NCBI GenBank assembly: GCA_028679935.1
Contig: JAJRAL010000229.1
Location: 1 to 6,074 of the forward strand
Length of the DNA stretch: 6,074 nt
Source of the DNA: Methanomassiliicoccales archaeon
GTDB lineage: Archaea > Thermoplasmatota > Thermoplasmata > Methanomassiliicoccales > UBA472
Direction of reading: 5' to 3'
In this document: piece after piece, positions 5,294 to 6,074 of the stretch
Position numbering within the stretch: the first letter of the stretch is position 1
How the letters are laid out: each line of letters starts with the position of its first letter
Program-made: the position numbers and the translations under genes
Notes under the pieces: model-generated
What the model saw: the letters and a program-made list of their open reading frames with translations, nothing else
Told to the model about the DNA's origin: nothing
The model's database searches: none

Positions 5294-6069
5294 TCCTCCG
5301 CGGGCGGGGCATCAGCCGAGGGAAGGGCGAAGGCGAGATCCTCCTGCTCGAGAAGCCATTCAGCTTCCTCGGGGGCGTCGACGTCAAGAGCGGAGTGCTC
5401 TCCAAGGGCTCGGGCGCGGAGGGGGAGAGCATCAAGGGGAAGGTGTTCGCCTTTCCGAGCGGCCGAGGCAGCACCGTCGGTTCGTACACTCTGCTCCAGA
5501 TGAAGCGCGAGGGGACGCTCCCGTCGGCCATAGTCAACCAGAAGGCGGAGACGATAGTCGCCACGGGAGCGGTGATGGCGAACGTCCCGATGGTCGACTC
5601 GGTCGACGTCTCGCTCCTGCTCGACGGGGACCGGTCTATTGTCGACGGGACGAAGGGCACCGTCGAGCTGCCGGACGTGCACGAGACCGAGGTCGTGACC
5701 GCGATCCTCCGGCACGATGACAAGATCCTCATCCTGAAGCGCAGCGACAAGGTCCGGACGAACAGGGGCCTCTGGGCGGGGGTCAGCGGCTACATCGAGA
5801 TCGGCGAGAAGCCTCTCCAGACGGCGGTGAAGGAGGTCGCCGAGGAGACGGCCGTTCACAATGCGACCATGGTCCGCAGCAGCGACCTGATCTCGGTCCG
5901 GGTCGGCGACACGGTATGGCACATCTATCCCTTTCTCTTCGACGTGCCGGACGAATCGATCGTGATCGACTGGGAGCACACGGAATTCGCATGGATCCAT
6001 CCGTCTGAGGTGGAGCGCTTCTCGACCGTGCGTGGATTGAAGCGCGTCCTCGAATCCCTCTCGATCTGA
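5290..6069 (+). CDS. Aconitase X swivel (small) subunit fused to a Nudix hydrolase domain
   Basis: Residues 1-~130 are the swivel domain (DUF126), the small subunit that closes over the active site of the aconitase X large subunit encoded just upstream. Marks are RGRGISRGKGEGE (4-16), FSFLGGVD (24-31), the glycine/serine loop FPSGRGSTVGSYTLLQ (55-70), and VNQKAETIVATGAV (82-95). Residues ~133-259 form a Nudix domain with almost no linker. Its box spans 167-189: Gly167, Glu173, Lys181-Glu182 and Glu185-Glu186. The catalytic glutamates are kept, but the usual Arg is Lys181 and the usual Gly is Ala188. Further marks are LWAGVSGYIE (161-170) and IDWEHTEFAWI (226-236). The Nudix substrate is unknown. 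A usual swivel protein is ~130 aa, so 259 reflects the fusion. No ATG, GTG or TTG fits the conserved N-terminus; CTG 5290 does, giving MILRGRGIS. The frame ends with TGA 5 bases before the window edge. Confidence 0.88.
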   Translation: MILRGRGISRGKGEGEILLLEKPFSFLGGVDVKSGVLSKGSGAEGESIKGKVFAFPSGRGSTVGSYTLLQMKREGTLPSAIVNQKAETIVATGAVMANVPMVDSVDVSLLLDGDRSIVDGTKGTVELPDVHETEVVTAILRHDDKILILKRSDKVRTNRGLWAGVSGYIEIGEKPLQTAVKEVAEETAVHNATMVRSSDLISVRVGDTVWHIYPFLFDVPDESIVIDWEHTEFAWIHPSEVERFSTVRGLKRVLESLSI

Positions 6070-6074
6070 TCTCG

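Noticed and set aside
5221..6000. Long antisense open frame of 259 codons opposite the swivel-Nudix gene.
   Set aside because: It is a shadow of GC-rich coding sequence. Its translation is Arg/Asp/His-rich with no recognisable domain, while the plus strand carries clear swivel and Nudix motifs.
1..6074. Looked for CRISPR arrays, insertion sequences, transposases, integrase genes and attachment-site repeats next to the tRNA.
   Set aside because: No repeat-spacer pattern, no mobile-element protein, and no second copy of the tRNA 3' end within the window.

Overview
The window is archaeal chromosomal DNA. The evidence is an rpoE/Rpo7-spt4-GTP-dependent dephospho-CoA kinase-rps24e-rps27ae gene string, archaeal TATA boxes, Shine-Dalgarno sites of the GGAGG/GAGGTGA type, and a tRNA whose intron has a bulge-helix-bulge structure. 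The gene string and the phosphomevalonate dehydratase genes point to a euryarchaeal lineage. The GC-rich composition and non-AUG starts would suit a Thermoplasmatota-type organism (for example a Methanomassiliicoccales relative), but that placement is only an inference.

Layout. (1) Positions 1-1445: the C-terminal two thirds of a membrane-bound, ion-pumping pyrophosphatase (HppA), with the lysine signature of the K+-independent class, followed by a pyrimidine-rich candidate terminator. (2) Positions 1527-3393: a tight five-gene operon behind a strong TATA box. It encodes RNA polymerase stalk subunit Rpo7, elongation factor Spt4, GTP-dependent dephospho-CoA kinase (last step of archaeal CoA synthesis), and ribosomal proteins eS24 and eS31. 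Genes overlap by 4 bases or lie a few bases apart, and two use TTG starts. (3) Positions 3464-3594: a TATA box and a tRNA-Arg(CCG) gene interrupted by a 24-nt intron after base 37. (4) Positions 3614-3979, minus strand: a small VOC/glyoxalase-fold protein, convergent with the tRNA and divergent from the next unit. (5) Positions 4094-6069: a probable leaderless two-gene operon for an aconitase X-type enzyme. Its large subunit is followed by the swivel small subunit, and the small subunit is fused in frame to a Nudix hydrolase domain.

How the genes work together. The central operon couples the transcription and translation machinery with CoA supply. The last two genes look like archaeal phosphomevalonate dehydratase, which makes trans-anhydromevalonate 5-phosphate in the archaeal modified mevalonate pathway to isoprenoid lipids. 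HppA would use the pyrophosphate released by biosynthesis to energise the membrane.

The most unusual features are the swivel-Nudix fusion, and the evidence that this fused gene starts at a CTG codon. That CTG has a GGAGG site 7 nt upstream and overlaps the preceding stop as CTGA. The rps24e gene in the same window has the same geometry with TTG. There is no gene-free stretch longer than about 150 bases.
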